NCBI RefSeq assembly: GCF_000013565.1
Contig: NC_007801.1
Location: 1 to 64,000, forward strand
Length of the DNA stretch: 64,000 bases
Direction: 5' to 3'
Source: Jannaschia sp. CCS1
Lineage (GTDB): Bacteria > Pseudomonadota > Alphaproteobacteria > Rhodobacterales > Rhodobacteraceae
Position numbers and translations under genes: made by a program. Shown here one piece after another: positions 54,919 to 63,904 of the stretch (position 1 is its first letter; every line of letters begins with the position of its first letter). Under the pieces are notes generated by a model that was not told where the DNA came from, ran no database searches, and was given only the letters and a program-made list of their open reading frames with translations.

Positions 54919-57900
54919 ATGGCAAGTCGTTTTACCTCGCTGTTTGAAATGTTGAATACGCGGCGCACAGCATTGGTCCTTGGCAGTACAACCATGGTCG
55001 CAGGCTGCGTGAGTGGCGGGGGCGAGACACCCACTGAAGAGCCTGCCGTTGAAACCTCAAACGTTGCCCAAGGGCCGCAGCTGGCCGCCGACCCCTTATT
55101 TCAAATACCGATGATTACACAACCGGATCCGGTGTCCATCCCGGCAGAGCCGCGCGTGAGTGAACCCACACCGCCCAAAGACCCCTCTATCACACCCGAA
55201 GCGCCGGCCCCTTCCCCACCGCCAAGTCCACCGGTCGCGGCACCGGAGCCGGAGCCCCCCGAACCACCAAATCCGCCAGTCGCTGCTCCAGAGGCAGAGG
55301 ATTCCGCTGATAGTGCCCCTCAAACGAGTGGAGCAATCTTGATTGAAGCGAATCTGGCCGTGGCGGGGGGACGTGTCGCACTGCTCGAAACAGGCGAAGA
55401 AAACATCCGCTCGATCGAAATCCTCAACGGACCGGACATCGGCAATCTCACTGTGAACCCAGACAACACGCTGGCGTTGGTTCTGTCGGGTACAGACCAC
55501 TCAGGTCCGTTGTCGTTCAGTTACAATGTCACCTACGACGATGGCACGACCAAGTTTTTCGAACAGACCGTAGACGTGGCACCCCTGACCCAACTGGAAG
55601 GATGGTCCTCCGGTGAAAAGCTCTACATGCTGGAGACCGACGACAATGGCGATCTTCTGATCGAACATGGAGACGTGCACCAGAAAGTTTATATATCCGG
55701 CAGTAGCGACGCCCTGTCGCGTGATGACATTGCCGAAAAGGAAGGCATCGCCCCCGCAGACATCGATATGATGTGGCTACTCGACCATCCGGAGTATGGT
55801 GCAACGCCTGAAATGGCGCTGGATGTCGAAATGGGCATGGAAATGTGGAGTGGCCTTACGGCATTCACATTCAATGAGACTGGCGTCGGGCCGCTCAGGC
55901 TGGACGCCGAGCCGGGATCCCATTGGCTCTTGTTTGAAAAGGGTTACGAATACGAGGTCGAGCGGCTGATCTACGAAGATTCCGAAGGGGAATCCGCTCT
56001 GCATCCGCTTGTCGTGACTTCCTATGGGGAAGGCGAAGATCCCATTATCAACAGCGACGTCATGATCTTCCAGTCGCCTAGTGAAAACATTGTCATCAAC
56101 GGGCTGGCCTTGACCGGTGGGCTCTCGGATTTCGCGACAACCAACCTGATCCTAGATGACATGACATTCACGGAAAATGGCATCAGCATTCGTGGATCAG
56201 AAGGCGTTACTCTGCGGAATTCATCAATTTACGACGCTGTAGACAAACACCCATTCACCGACGACGAATGGGTTGCGGGCTGGGACAAAAATTCCGGCAT
56301 CTGGGTGGGATCTACTGATGGCCTGCTGATGGAAGACCTGTTCTTTGACAGGAACGGCTGGTCCCCAGACTATCGCTACGACATGAGTACCGAAGGTGGC
56401 CTGCCGCCCAATATGTTCAGCCACAACATCTACATCCAGTTCGACAATACCGATGTCACATTCCGCGACAATATCACTATGCGTGGAGCATCTTACGGCG
56501 CGCAATTCCGGTCTGGCGGGTTGGTCGAAGACAACGTCTATCTGGACAATAATGGGGCCACAAACCTGCAAGGCGGCAAATATCTCGACGACGACACGAA
56601 ATATCTCAACTTCATCCTGTTTACAGACAACGTCATCACTTCAGCGGGCGACAAGGACGCTCTCGACCAAATCGGAGCCCGTTCGGCCGGGGTCGAATCC
56701 ACATCCATGCAGGCGACATTGCTGGACAATATCATCGCCCATCACGCGGACCCCAACAATCCAGACGAATTCGCAAGCAAGGAAGGCGGTGACGCGGCGC
56801 TCTCCGTGCTTGAGACGCCGTGGTACAATGACACCATCGTATACAACTGGATAAATGCCAACAATGGCGCCCCGACCCTGATCATGAATGCCGATCAGAA
56901 CACAGAGACCCTCGATACGGCTCTGGCAGACCAGACCACCATTCAAAACTTCGCTGCGGCGTTGATGAATCAGTCGGACGCGACCATCGACGACCTGGCC
57001 GAGTACATACGAGCCAACAACGATGGTGGATTGCCCGAAGACGCCAGCGCGGATGACATCATTGCCTATTTTCAAAACGGGTTCGGGATTGGCGAAGTGG
57101 ACCGCAGCAGCGCCACAACCTTGCGCTTCGTGCCCAACGATCTAGGAGACGGTATCCGGTGGGACAACCGGATCAACTGGGAGACCGACGACCTGCCGGG
57201 TACCGTGGATGGTGACAATGTCGATCTGGCCGGCAATTGGGTCACCTACGGGACGCTGACCACTGAAATTGCTGATTTCGACATGGGCTCCGGTGGACAG
57301 CTGAATGTGACCAGTGGACGGCTCGATGTGACTGGCGAGACCAGCGTCGGCGAAGATGGTGGGGACATCGACGTGGACAATTCCGGTCAGCTTTGGATGG
57401 CTGGCTACGGAGACACTGACCGCTTCTCCATCGATGTCATAGATGGCCGCTTCGCCAACACCGGAGACTTCAACGGCACTGCCGACATCAACGTTACCGA
57501 TGGCCAGGCGATCCTCGCCACCTCGGGGGCCAATATGACCCTTGGCGCTGACAGCCACCTGATCATCAACGGAGGTAAGGCCAAGGTCGGCTTCGACGGA
57601 GATGATGGCGGCATCGCGACGCTTCAGATGGAGGGTGGCAACATCAACTTTATTGCTGATGAAACCGGTTTTTCGACGATCGAAGAAACCCGCTCGGGTG
57701 CCTTCGGGGACGAACCCGACGTTCTGTCAGGAATTGATCTGGGCGAAGGTGTGCTCGGCATCGATATCACAGCCCTCAACGGAAGCGCGCTCGAGCAGGT
57801 CTTGCTTGGCGCCGATGAAATCCTGGGCAGCTTTGACAGCATCGAACTGGTCGGTCTGGGCAATGATCAAGATGCCACCATCACCTTCGACTACGACAAA

Positions 57901-58098
57901 GACGAGGTAACGTTCCGTGTCACGCAAGCCGGTGACGGAACCGGAAAAGCCTCGACGGAATTCGTGGGCGACATGATGGATGCGCAGACCGAAGCCGCTG
58001 ATCTATGGGCTGCTCTGACGGACGGGCAGGGGACCTATGAGGACATTGAAGAGCCCGAGATCGAACAGCTGGACGAGCTCTCGAGCCTAGTGGCCTGA
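54919..58098 (+). CDS. Large beta-helix lipoprotein, possible polysaccharide-active protein
   Basis: A 1059-residue protein with a lipobox (VAGC, Cys about 34) and a proline-rich linker (about 75-130, PSPPPSPPVAAPEPEPPEPP) that would hold it off the outer membrane. A cadherin-like domain follows (about 140-220). A parallel beta-helix runs through about 380-700 (SENIVINGLALTGGLSDFAT, DNTDVTFRDNITMRGASYG, GLVEDNVYLDNNG). The C-terminus (760-1000) is an autotransporter-like repeat stretch such as GGQLNVTSGRLDVTGETSV. Beta-helix folds are common among EPS lyases and epimerases. No catalytic residues could be assigned, so modification of the plasmid's own EPS is inference. It lies between the spike operon and parB. 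Confidence 0.7.
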   Translation: MASRFTSLFEMLNTRRTALVLGSTTMVAGCVSGGGETPTEEPAVETSNVAQGPQLAADPLFQIPMITQPDPVSIPAEPRVSEPTPPKDPSITPEAPAPSPPPSPPVAAPEPEPPEPPNPPVAAPEAEDSADSAPQTSGAILIEANLAVAGGRVALLETGEENIRSIEILNGPDIGNLTVNPDNTLALVLSGTDHSGPLSFSYNVTYDDGTTKFFEQTVDVAPLTQLEGWSSGEKLYMLETDDNGDLLIEHGDVHQKVYISGSSDALSRDDIAEKEGIAPADIDMMWLLDHPEYGATPEMALDVEMGMEMWSGLTAFTFNETGVGPLRLDAEPGSHWLLFEKGYEYEVERLIYEDSEGESALHPLVVTSYGEGEDPIINSDVMIFQSPSENIVINGLALTGGLSDFATTNLILDDMTFTENGISIRGSEGVTLRNSSIYDAVDKHPFTDDEWVAGWDKNSGIWVGSTDGLLMEDLFFDRNGWSPDYRYDMSTEGGLPPNMFSHNIYIQFDNTDVTFRDNITMRGASYGAQFRSGGLVEDNVYLDNNGATNLQGGKYLDDDTKYLNFILFTDNVITSAGDKDALDQIGARSAGVESTSMQATLLDNIIAHHADPNNPDEFASKEGGDAALSVLETPWYNDTIVYNWINANNGAPTLIMNADQNTETLDTALADQTTIQNFAAALMNQSDATIDDLAEYIRANNDGGLPEDASADDIIAYFQNGFGIGEVDRSSATTLRFVPNDLGDGIRWDNRINWETDDLPGTVDGDNVDLAGNWVTYGTLTTEIADFDMGSGGQLNVTSGRLDVTGETSVGEDGGDIDVDNSGQLWMAGYGDTDRFSIDVIDGRFANTGDFNGTADINVTDGQAILATSGANMTLGADSHLIINGGKAKVGFDGDDGGIATLQMEGGNINFIADETGFSTIEETRSGAFGDEPDVLSGIDLGEGVLGIDITALNGSALEQVLLGADEILGSFDSIELVGLGNDQDATITFDYDKDEVTFRVTQAGDGTGKASTEFVGDMMDAQTEAADLWAALTDGQGTYEDIEEPEIEQLDELSSLVA

Positions 58099-58125
58099 AC
58101 CCACTACAACAGGGTCTGCACGATT

Positions 58126-58147
58126 GGATTTTCGCATGCGAAAATCC
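58126..58147. promoter_or_regulatory. parS: 22-base perfect palindrome after parB, candidate parS
   Basis: The sequence is a perfect 22-base palindrome centred on TTTTCGCATGCGAAAA, lying immediately beyond the parB stop (58149). The adjacent lipoprotein gene ends at 58098. Its 14-base core recurs at 54479-54492 and 61478-61493, and a 10-base form occurs at 1719-1728. Repeated palindromes next to parAB are the usual form of ParB binding sites. It could also fold as a bidirectional terminator between the two converging genes. Confidence 0.65.
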
Positions 58148-58148
58148 C

Positions 58149-59114
58149 CTATTTGCGCGTCTCTAACCAGTCGATCAGAGCCTCTGTCAGGTCCTTTGTC
58201 AGAGCCGGTCCACGTAGTGTGATCCTGCGCCGGGCCTCTTCTATCGTCAGGCCCGGTGCGATTTCGCGTGGTTTGGGTTTCGGGGCCTTGGCCGTCTTCC
58301 GCGTCGCGGGGCTCGCAAGGGCCGCCTCCAGCCGTTTGCGTTCCTCACCCGGATCGCCCGCTGGTTGCGCCTCAAGGGCCGCAGCCAGGGCGGGTGCGAA
58401 CCCGGCATCCGCAGCCATCGCCTTGGACAGCGCCAGACCGGTGCGTTCCGGGATCGAGGTAGGGAACCGCAGGGCCTGCCCCAATTCCTCGTGGACTTTG
58501 ACAAATGCGATGATCTTGGACCGTTTGGCAGGGCTGGCATGGATGAACAGCGCGCGCACAGTCTCGGGAACGGACCCGAACAGCCGCATCCGCGTGGCTT
58601 CCGCCACCAGGCGCGCGCGTTCATAGAACGACACACCCGCTCGCACCTCGTTCTCCTCGACCATGGCCAGATAGGCATCGGCGGAGGTGTCGGGCTGACG
58701 GACCAGCGCCAACACGTCCCCTGCCCCGATCTCACGCAAAGCCATCACCCGGCGCAGACCCGAGATCAGGCCATAGCGGCCATCCTGTTCCAGGGCCACA
58801 ACCTCCACCGGGACCTGCTGGCCACGGGCTTGCAGAGAGGCCTTCAGCGTTGCCATGTCCTCTCCGTCAAAGGCGATGCGGTCGCGGATCAGGTGCCCGG
58901 TCTCGATGGCCTCCAACGGCAGCTTTGCGATCAGCCGGCCATCTTCGCGCGCCTCGGTCAAGGCATGCGTCACCTCGGCAAAGGCGGCTTCGGTTGCGGT
59001 CTCGGCGGCCACGCGGGCAATGGGCGAGCGGTCCCGATCAGGCTCTATTGCGCCCGTTAGGCCCTCATCTCCACGGCCGATCAGGGCCGGTGTCAATCGT
59101 TTTCGTTTAGCCAT
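58149..59114 (-). CDS. parB: Plasmid partition protein ParB
   Basis: A 321-residue centromere-binding protein. The N-terminal ParB domain has IRDRIAFDGEDMATLKASLQ, then RGQQVPVEVVALEQ and GLISGLRRVMALREIGAGDV, with the expected GxRR core. A helix-turn-helix region covers VEENEVRAGVSFYERARLVA to KRSKIIAFVKVHEELGQAL (about 170-220). A basic, proline-rich linker and a C-terminal dimer region end the protein. ATG 59114 has AAGGGA upstream. It starts 14 bases after the parA stop, so parA-parB form one operon, and a perfect palindrome lies just beyond its end. Confidence 0.9.
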   Translation of the reverse strand: MAKRKRLTPALIGRGDEGLTGAIEPDRDRSPIARVAAETATEAAFAEVTHALTEAREDGRLIAKLPLEAIETGHLIRDRIAFDGEDMATLKASLQARGQQVPVEVVALEQDGRYGLISGLRRVMALREIGAGDVLALVRQPDTSADAYLAMVEENEVRAGVSFYERARLVAEATRMRLFGSVPETVRALFIHASPAKRSKIIAFVKVHEELGQALRFPTSIPERTGLALSKAMAADAGFAPALAAALEAQPAGDPGEERKRLEAALASPATRKTAKAPKPKPREIAPGLTIEEARRRITLRGPALTKDLTEALIDWLETRK

Positions 59115-59128
59115 GGCCGGGTCCCTTC

Positions 59129-60529
59129 CTATTCTGCCGCCGCGGTAGCAGCTGCCTCTTCATCGCGCCGCCATGCGCCGACCAGAAGCCGCTTGAAGCC
59201 TGCATAGGTCTCATCAAAAGCGGCACGGCCGCGCACGTAGGTCTCGCGGTTGAAGTCACGGTAATCGGCCTCATAGATACCTGACACCTGTTCGCCCGCC
59301 TGCCCGATCAGAGCGGTGAAGTCCTGCCGGTAGGGGCTGAGGCTGTCACCCATATAGGCTTGCATGAGCGCGGCCATCTCGGCCTGCTGATTGCCGTTGA
59401 AGCGGGTGATGACGGCGCGCACTGCATCCCACTCAAAGCGTGTCTCGCCAAGGCCCAGGGCCCGCGCGGCCATGTTCTCGCTATCTTCGATGGAACTGAA
59501 GGTCGCGTGGAGCATGTCGAAGAACCGGCCCGTGGAATCGAACTCCAGAAATGACGCGCCGACAGGCACCAGAAGGATGTCTGCGGCCGCAAGGGCATTT
59601 ATCGTCAGATAGCCGAGGGCAGGGGGCGTATCGAGGATCACCAGATCGTAGCGATCCAATACCCCATCGGCCTCAAGACGGGCGCTGAGACCCTCCCACA
59701 GCTTCCAGCCGCGGCTTGCCATGCGCCAGACCGGGATTTGGAATTCCGCCCAATAGAGATCCAGCTGCGCGCCGATCAGGTCGATGTTGGGCCAATGGGT
59801 GTCTTGCACCAGGTCCCCGGCGGACAGTGCCAGGGCCTCATCCAAGGTCTCGTCGAGGGTCTGCGGGCTTTCACCGCGTTCCATCCTGCGCCGGTTCTCG
59901 GCCTGCTGATGTTCGGCGTAGTGCCGGGCCAGCAGCGGAAAGATTGTTTGCCATTCATCCTCCACACGGCCCCCGAAGATCGACGTCATGGAACCCTGGC
60001 TGTCCAGGTCCACTACCAGCACCTTGTAGCCGTCCAGGGCCGCTGACATCGCCAGATGCGCCGCGGTGGAGGTCTTACCCACTCCGCCTTTGAAATTAGC
60101 GACGGCGGCGATCTTGGCGGGCAGGCCTGCGGGGCGATAGGGTCTGTAGGATTTTGATTTCGACCCTTCCGTTGCGAAATGAAGGCGCAGGCGCAGGACT
60201 TCGTCGAGGGTGAACCACTTCGCGCCACCATCGGTTTCTGTCAGCCCCTGGGGCAGGTCCGGGTTTTGGCGCAGGACACGGCGGAAATGGGCAGGTGCCA
60301 CCGGGATGAGATAGCGGGTGATTTCCCAGGTCGAGAAGCGGCGCAATTGTTTGCGACCACGGTCATCCAACCCCCGGCTGGTCAGATCCTCTCTGCCCCG
60401 GGCACAGGCCTTGGCCAGCTTCGCAAACCCTTCGGTTGTGATCGGATCCGCCATTTCTTCAAGAGCACGATCAGGTGTGATAGACAGATAAGGAGGGGGG
60501 GCTTCGGATGAGGTCATTCCGGGGCTCAC
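59129..60529 (-). CDS. parA: Plasmid partition ATPase ParA
   Basis: A 466-residue ParA of the large plasmid type (Ia). An N-terminal helix-turn-helix regulatory region (about 35-130) precedes the ATPase domain with the deviant Walker A ANFKGGVGKTSTAAHLA (about residue 150), Walker A' VLVVDLDSQGSMTSIFGG and Walker B YDLVILDTPPALGYLTINAL. Start may be GTG 60529 or ATG 60517. Type Ia ParA proteins usually repress their own operon through the N-terminal domain. It is divergent from repA across the iteron origin, the layout of RepA-type roseobacter plasmids. Confidence 0.92.
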   Translation of the reverse strand: MSPGMTSSEAPPPYLSITPDRALEEMADPITTEGFAKLAKACARGREDLTSRGLDDRGRKQLRRFSTWEITRYLIPVAPAHFRRVLRQNPDLPQGLTETDGGAKWFTLDEVLRLRLHFATEGSKSKSYRPYRPAGLPAKIAAVANFKGGVGKTSTAAHLAMSAALDGYKVLVVDLDSQGSMTSIFGGRVEDEWQTIFPLLARHYAEHQQAENRRRMERGESPQTLDETLDEALALSAGDLVQDTHWPNIDLIGAQLDLYWAEFQIPVWRMASRGWKLWEGLSARLEADGVLDRYDLVILDTPPALGYLTINALAAADILLVPVGASFLEFDSTGRFFDMLHATFSSIEDSENMAARALGLGETRFEWDAVRAVITRFNGNQQAEMAALMQAYMGDSLSPYRQDFTALIGQAGEQVSGIYEADYRDFNRETYVRGRAAFDETYAGFKRLLVGAWRRDEEAAATAAAE

Positions 60530-60639
60530 TGTTGGATGTATCGCTTTTTCTCCATTATACCGTAAATCGTGTTACATAGAAGTAGAATCGCGACATTACA
60601 TGCTTTTTCTTAGCAATTGCAGATGTTCTGCCCCGTGTG

Positions 60640-60814
60640 CCGGAAGCTAATCTGAAAAATTTTTAAGTTATGATTTGTTAGAATAGTTAGTTATGGATCG
60701 TAAGGTCTTACATAAGGTATTGAAAAAATTTGTTTTTTCTGGGCTTTTTTCAGTTGGGTGACTCTGATCCCACAATCATCCGACTCTGATCCACCGATAA
60801 AGCGACTCTGATCC
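60640..60814. other. oriV: Origin of replication with three 22-base iterons and AT-rich region
   Basis: The 11-base core GACTCTGATCC begins at 60760, 60782 and 60804, exactly 22 bases apart, with partly conserved bases between (a C-rich run then GAT in two of the three). Immediately to the left, 60540-60750 is unusually AT-rich for this window, with T-runs, as in a melting region. The array lies between divergent parA and repA, 56 bases before the repA frame opens. Iterons of this kind are bound by the initiator protein. Confidence 0.85.
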
Positions 60815-60869
60815 CCCGATCCCGACAGGGGGAATCGCTGGACGTTTTATCCACAGGCTCCTACGCTGA

Positions 60870-61907
60870 GTGTCATCGAAACCACGAAAAAAATCAGAGG
60901 TGGAGCAGATGGCAGGCAGTGCGGGGGGTCTTTCGGCCTCTGACGGGGATTTCTTTCTGTGCGATCTTTTTGACCCGGTTCCCAAGGGTGATCTGGGCAC
61001 GATGGAACATCCGGTCTTCTCGCTCGCCACACGGCCCGACCGCCGGATCCTGACCTATGAACATAACGGGGTCGAGATCACGGTGACGCCGTCGGTCAAG
61101 GGGCGGGCCACGATCTTCGATAAGGACATCCTGATCTTCTGCACCTCGCAGCTGATGGCAGCGATTAATGCCAATCGCCCCGTGAGCCGGACGTTGCAAC
61201 TGACCGCCCACGACCTGCTGTTGGCCACGGGGCGCGATCGCAGCGGTGATGGCTACAAGCGGCTGCGCGCGGCTTTCGAGCGTCTGGCGGGCACCCGGAT
61301 CACCACCAATTTGATCACCGGCGGGGTGGAGGTAACCCAGGGCTTCGGTCTTATCGAGGCCTGGCAGATCGTGCGCAGAACCCGCAATGGGCGGATGGTC
61401 AGCGTGTCCGTAACCCTCTCTGAATGGCTGTATAGAGCCGCTTTGACGAAGTCGGTTCTGACGCTGAGCCGTCAGTATTTTCGCATGCGAAAACCGCTTG
61501 AACGGCGCATCTATGAGCTGGCCCGAAAACATTGCGGTCGGCAGAACGAATGGCGGGTGTCGGTGGATACCCTGCTGAAAAAGTCCGGCTCCGCCAGCCC
61601 GCGCCGCGTGTTCCGCGCCATGCTGCGGGAGATGATCGCCGCCGATGCGCTGCCCGATTATCACCTGCAGGAAGAACCAGGTGATATCCTTCGTGTTACC
61701 CTGCGCGATGCCGTGATCGAGGCGGCGGGCCGTCCGATCGTATCCTCTGATACGCTGAATCAGGCTCGGGCGTTGATGCCCGGTTGGGATGTCTACGTGC
61801 TGGAGGCGGAATGGCGCAATTGGTGGGCCGCAACAGGCCGCCCACATCTGCGGTCACCCGACAAGGCGTTCCTGGGGTGGGTGCGGACGCAGGCCGCCCG
61901 CGCCTAG
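60870..61907 (+). CDS. repA: Replication initiator protein RepA (RPA family)
   Basis: The initiator for the plasmid, 345 residues from GTG 60870, or 332 from ATG 60909, which has AGGTGGAG just upstream. The conserved RPA-family blocks are MEHPVFSLATRPDRRILTYE, IFCTSQLMAAINANRPVS, DGYKRLRAAFERLAGTRI, FGLIEAWQIVRRTRNGRMVS and YFRMRKPLERRIYELARKHC. It should bind the iterons upstream. The FRMRKP codons contain the palindrome TTTTCGCATGCGAAAA, so a possible ParB site lies inside the gene. RPA-type initiators define the RepA plasmid class of roseobacters. Confidence 0.92.
   Translation: MSSKPRKKSEVEQMAGSAGGLSASDGDFFLCDLFDPVPKGDLGTMEHPVFSLATRPDRRILTYEHNGVEITVTPSVKGRATIFDKDILIFCTSQLMAAINANRPVSRTLQLTAHDLLLATGRDRSGDGYKRLRAAFERLAGTRITTNLITGGVEVTQGFGLIEAWQIVRRTRNGRMVSVSVTLSEWLYRAALTKSVLTLSRQYFRMRKPLERRIYELARKHCGRQNEWRVSVDTLLKKSGSASPRRVFRAMLREMIAADALPDYHLQEEPGDILRVTLRDAVIEAAGRPIVSSDTLNQARALMPGWDVYVLEAEWRNWWAATGRPHLRSPDKAFLGWVRTQAARA
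61478..61493. promoter_or_regulatory. parS: TTTTCGCATGCGAAAA palindrome inside repA, candidate parS
   Basis: A perfect 16-base palindrome within the repA coding sequence, spanning codons for part of YFRMRKP. It has the same core as the sites at 54479 and 58131. Since these codons encode a conserved RepA segment, the match could be partly by chance, but methionine in place of the more frequent leucine is what makes the palindrome perfect. Confidence 0.5.
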
Positions 61908-61928
61908 ATCTGACGGAGCCGCGGGGCT

Positions 61929-62321
61929 TCAGACGATCAGCGCCGCCACGATACACTCCGAACGCGCGACGACAAAACGGTCGGCAACCACCACATCACC
62001 ATTGCGAAAATCCTCGATCACCTGTCGGCGCAGTTCGGTTTGTATGGCTGTCGGGCAATCAAGCCCTGCGGCCCGACACAACCCTGGTTTCTGCGCCATT
62101 TCCCCGATCAGTGCGGCACGGCTTTGGCCATTGCGATAGGCATTGGCAATGCGCTCAGGGGCGATCAGGCTGCTCCGAGCTAGACGAAGCCGGTCGGGGT
62201 TCAGCGTTGCTGTTGCGCTATTGTTACGGCGACAGGCGAGTGCGCTTAAGCCACCGGCCAAGCCCAGGCTGCCAAAAGCAAGGCCACTCCCGATCAAGAT
62301 CCTGCGTGTCAGCCGCTTCAT
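61929..62321 (-). CDS. Small exported protein coupled to the GMC oxidoreductase
   Basis: A 130-residue protein. It has a twin-arginine-like signal (RLTRRILIGSGLAFGSLGLA) ending near ALAC, so it could be a Tat substrate or a lipoprotein (cysteine about residue 30). The mature part is short and helical (RIANAYRNGQSRAALIGEMA, LCRAAGLDCPTAIQTELRRQ), with two cysteines that could pair. ATG 62321 overlaps the GMC oxidoreductase stop by four bases. I do not know the family; an accessory or export partner of the oxidoreductase is the likeliest role. Confidence 0.65.
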   Translation of the reverse strand: MKRLTRRILIGSGLAFGSLGLAGGLSALACRRNNSATATLNPDRLRLARSSLIAPERIANAYRNGQSRAALIGEMAQKPGLCRAAGLDCPTAIQTELRRQVIEDFRNGDVVVADRFVVARSECIVAALIV

Positions 62322-63904
62322 GAGGCTATCCTCTGTTTCAGGTGGTCGGCTAGACGTAGGGAGAGAGCCACGATCGTCAATGTGGGATTGGCACGTCCTC
62401 CGGTCGGCATGACGCTCCCTCCCGCCAGATAGAGATTGTCGGACCCATGGAGTCGGCAATCGGGATCAACGACACCGTCGTCTGGATTCATCGCCATGCG
62501 GGTTGTACCAATTTGGTGCCACGATGTTGTCGTGCCCCAATATGGTTCTTCGAAGTGATCTTCCAGTTCGATTCGACCAAAACCAGCGGCACCTACCGCT
62601 TGGCCAATCAGTTCTGTGGTTCGTAGGACTGCATCGCGGTCCCGTACCGATGGGGCCCAATTCAAGGCGGCGCGTCTTAGGCCCAAGGCGTCTCGGTCAT
62701 TGGTGAGGGTGACGGCATTGTTGCGCTCGGGACTTTGTTCGGTCTCGAATTTCAACAAAACACGCTGAGCAAGTTCACCTGTCCCGATAAGTCCCAGAGC
62801 GTCGGCCGCCATGACATCGGCATTGGTGATCGCAGAGCAATAGGCATCCGAGAAGGTAATCCGCCCGGTATCCCGTCCAAGTGCCATTTTCGCGATATTG
62901 CGCAGGGCCCACCAGCCTTCGGTGGCGGCCGTGTTGCGCGGGTCTTGTTCGGGGTCCATTGGGATGAGGTAGAATTGCATGTTGCTGAGGTTCTCGCGCT
63001 CCATCACGTTTTCTTGTAGTGCCCAAAGCAATCGAATCTGTGTGCCGTCCACGTCGTTGGTGTGGGTCCAGTAGAGTTGTGGCTCCAATGGCTGTTCAGG
63101 CCATAGGAAACCCGCCCCTGCGGTGGGATGATCCATGTAACATTGCCCCACAAACCCCCCGGTATCGCCAAAACGGGCGCCGGTGGAGGCATTCAGGTCT
63201 AGAATTTGACGCGCATTTTCTACGGCACCACACGCCAGAACCACATAGCGTGCCGAGAATTGCCGGGCGACGCGGTCAAGTGTGCGTGTCGTAACACTGC
63301 GCACAACCCCGTCGTCATCCATGTCGAGCCCGGTCACATTGGTCCACAGCCACAGATCAATATCGGTGGCCTCGGCAAGAGCCGTTTCGTATTCCAGACC
63401 GAATTGCCAGTCGCTTTGGCGGATCGTGACCGTTCGCAGAATGTCACTATCGGGCAGAAGCAGATCATCCCGGTCCACACCCTCGATGGCCAGTGGATCA
63501 TATTCGTTCCGACCGATGCCCAAGTAAGGATGGGCGCGTGTATAGAAGTTGCCCATCTCTTCGTAGGTGATGGGCCAACCGGACAGACCAGTCAGGGGGC
63601 GCCGCGCGAAATCAATCGGATCAAGGGGTACGCAGCGCCCACCCCAATGATTGGTGGAACCGCCGAAGAACCGCAGACGGATAGCGGAAAGATCCACACC
63701 GTCACTGTTGCCCGTTACCGGTCCATCATAGAGCATCTGGGTGTCTGGATCGAACCCGAGCCCGCCACTTTCCAGCAAACCGATTTGCAACCCTTGGCCA
63801 CTCAGCTCCAGTGCGAGGGTTATTCCGGCCGGTCCCGCTCCCACAATTAGAACATCGTAATCCAGAGCACCAGTGTGGTTACTCGATCGGCCATCAATGA
63901 TCAT
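62318..63904 (-). CDS. GMC-family FAD-dependent oxidoreductase
   Basis: A 528-residue flavoprotein. The FAD-binding GxGxxG motif is DYDVLIVGAGPAGITLALEL (about residues 15-34), the ADP-ribose region is FGGSTNHWGGRCVPLDPIDF, and the C-terminal GMC signature is YLAGGSVMPTGGRANPTLTI, with the catalytic His in WHQIGTTRMA. It has no clear signal of its own, so it may act in the cytosol or be carried out by the partner at 61929. Such enzymes oxidise alcohol groups of sugars or polyols. I use ATG 63904, which has GAGGA upstream, instead of TTG 63919. The substrate is unknown. Confidence 0.85.
   Translation of the reverse strand: MIIDGRSSNHTGALDYDVLIVGAGPAGITLALELSGQGLQIGLLESGGLGFDPDTQMLYDGPVTGNSDGVDLSAIRLRFFGGSTNHWGGRCVPLDPIDFARRPLTGLSGWPITYEEMGNFYTRAHPYLGIGRNEYDPLAIEGVDRDDLLLPDSDILRTVTIRQSDWQFGLEYETALAEATDIDLWLWTNVTGLDMDDDGVVRSVTTRTLDRVARQFSARYVVLACGAVENARQILDLNASTGARFGDTGGFVGQCYMDHPTAGAGFLWPEQPLEPQLYWTHTNDVDGTQIRLLWALQENVMERENLSNMQFYLIPMDPEQDPRNTAATEGWWALRNIAKMALGRDTGRITFSDAYCSAITNADVMAADALGLIGTGELAQRVLLKFETEQSPERNNAVTLTNDRDALGLRRAALNWAPSVRDRDAVLRTTELIGQAVGAAGFGRIELEDHFEEPYWGTTTSWHQIGTTRMAMNPDDGVVDPDCRLHGSDNLYLAGGSVMPTGGRANPTLTIVALSLRLADHLKQRIAS

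Noticed and set aside
60894-61847. A 317-codon leftward frame opposite repA
   Set aside because: It is the antisense shadow of the initiator gene.
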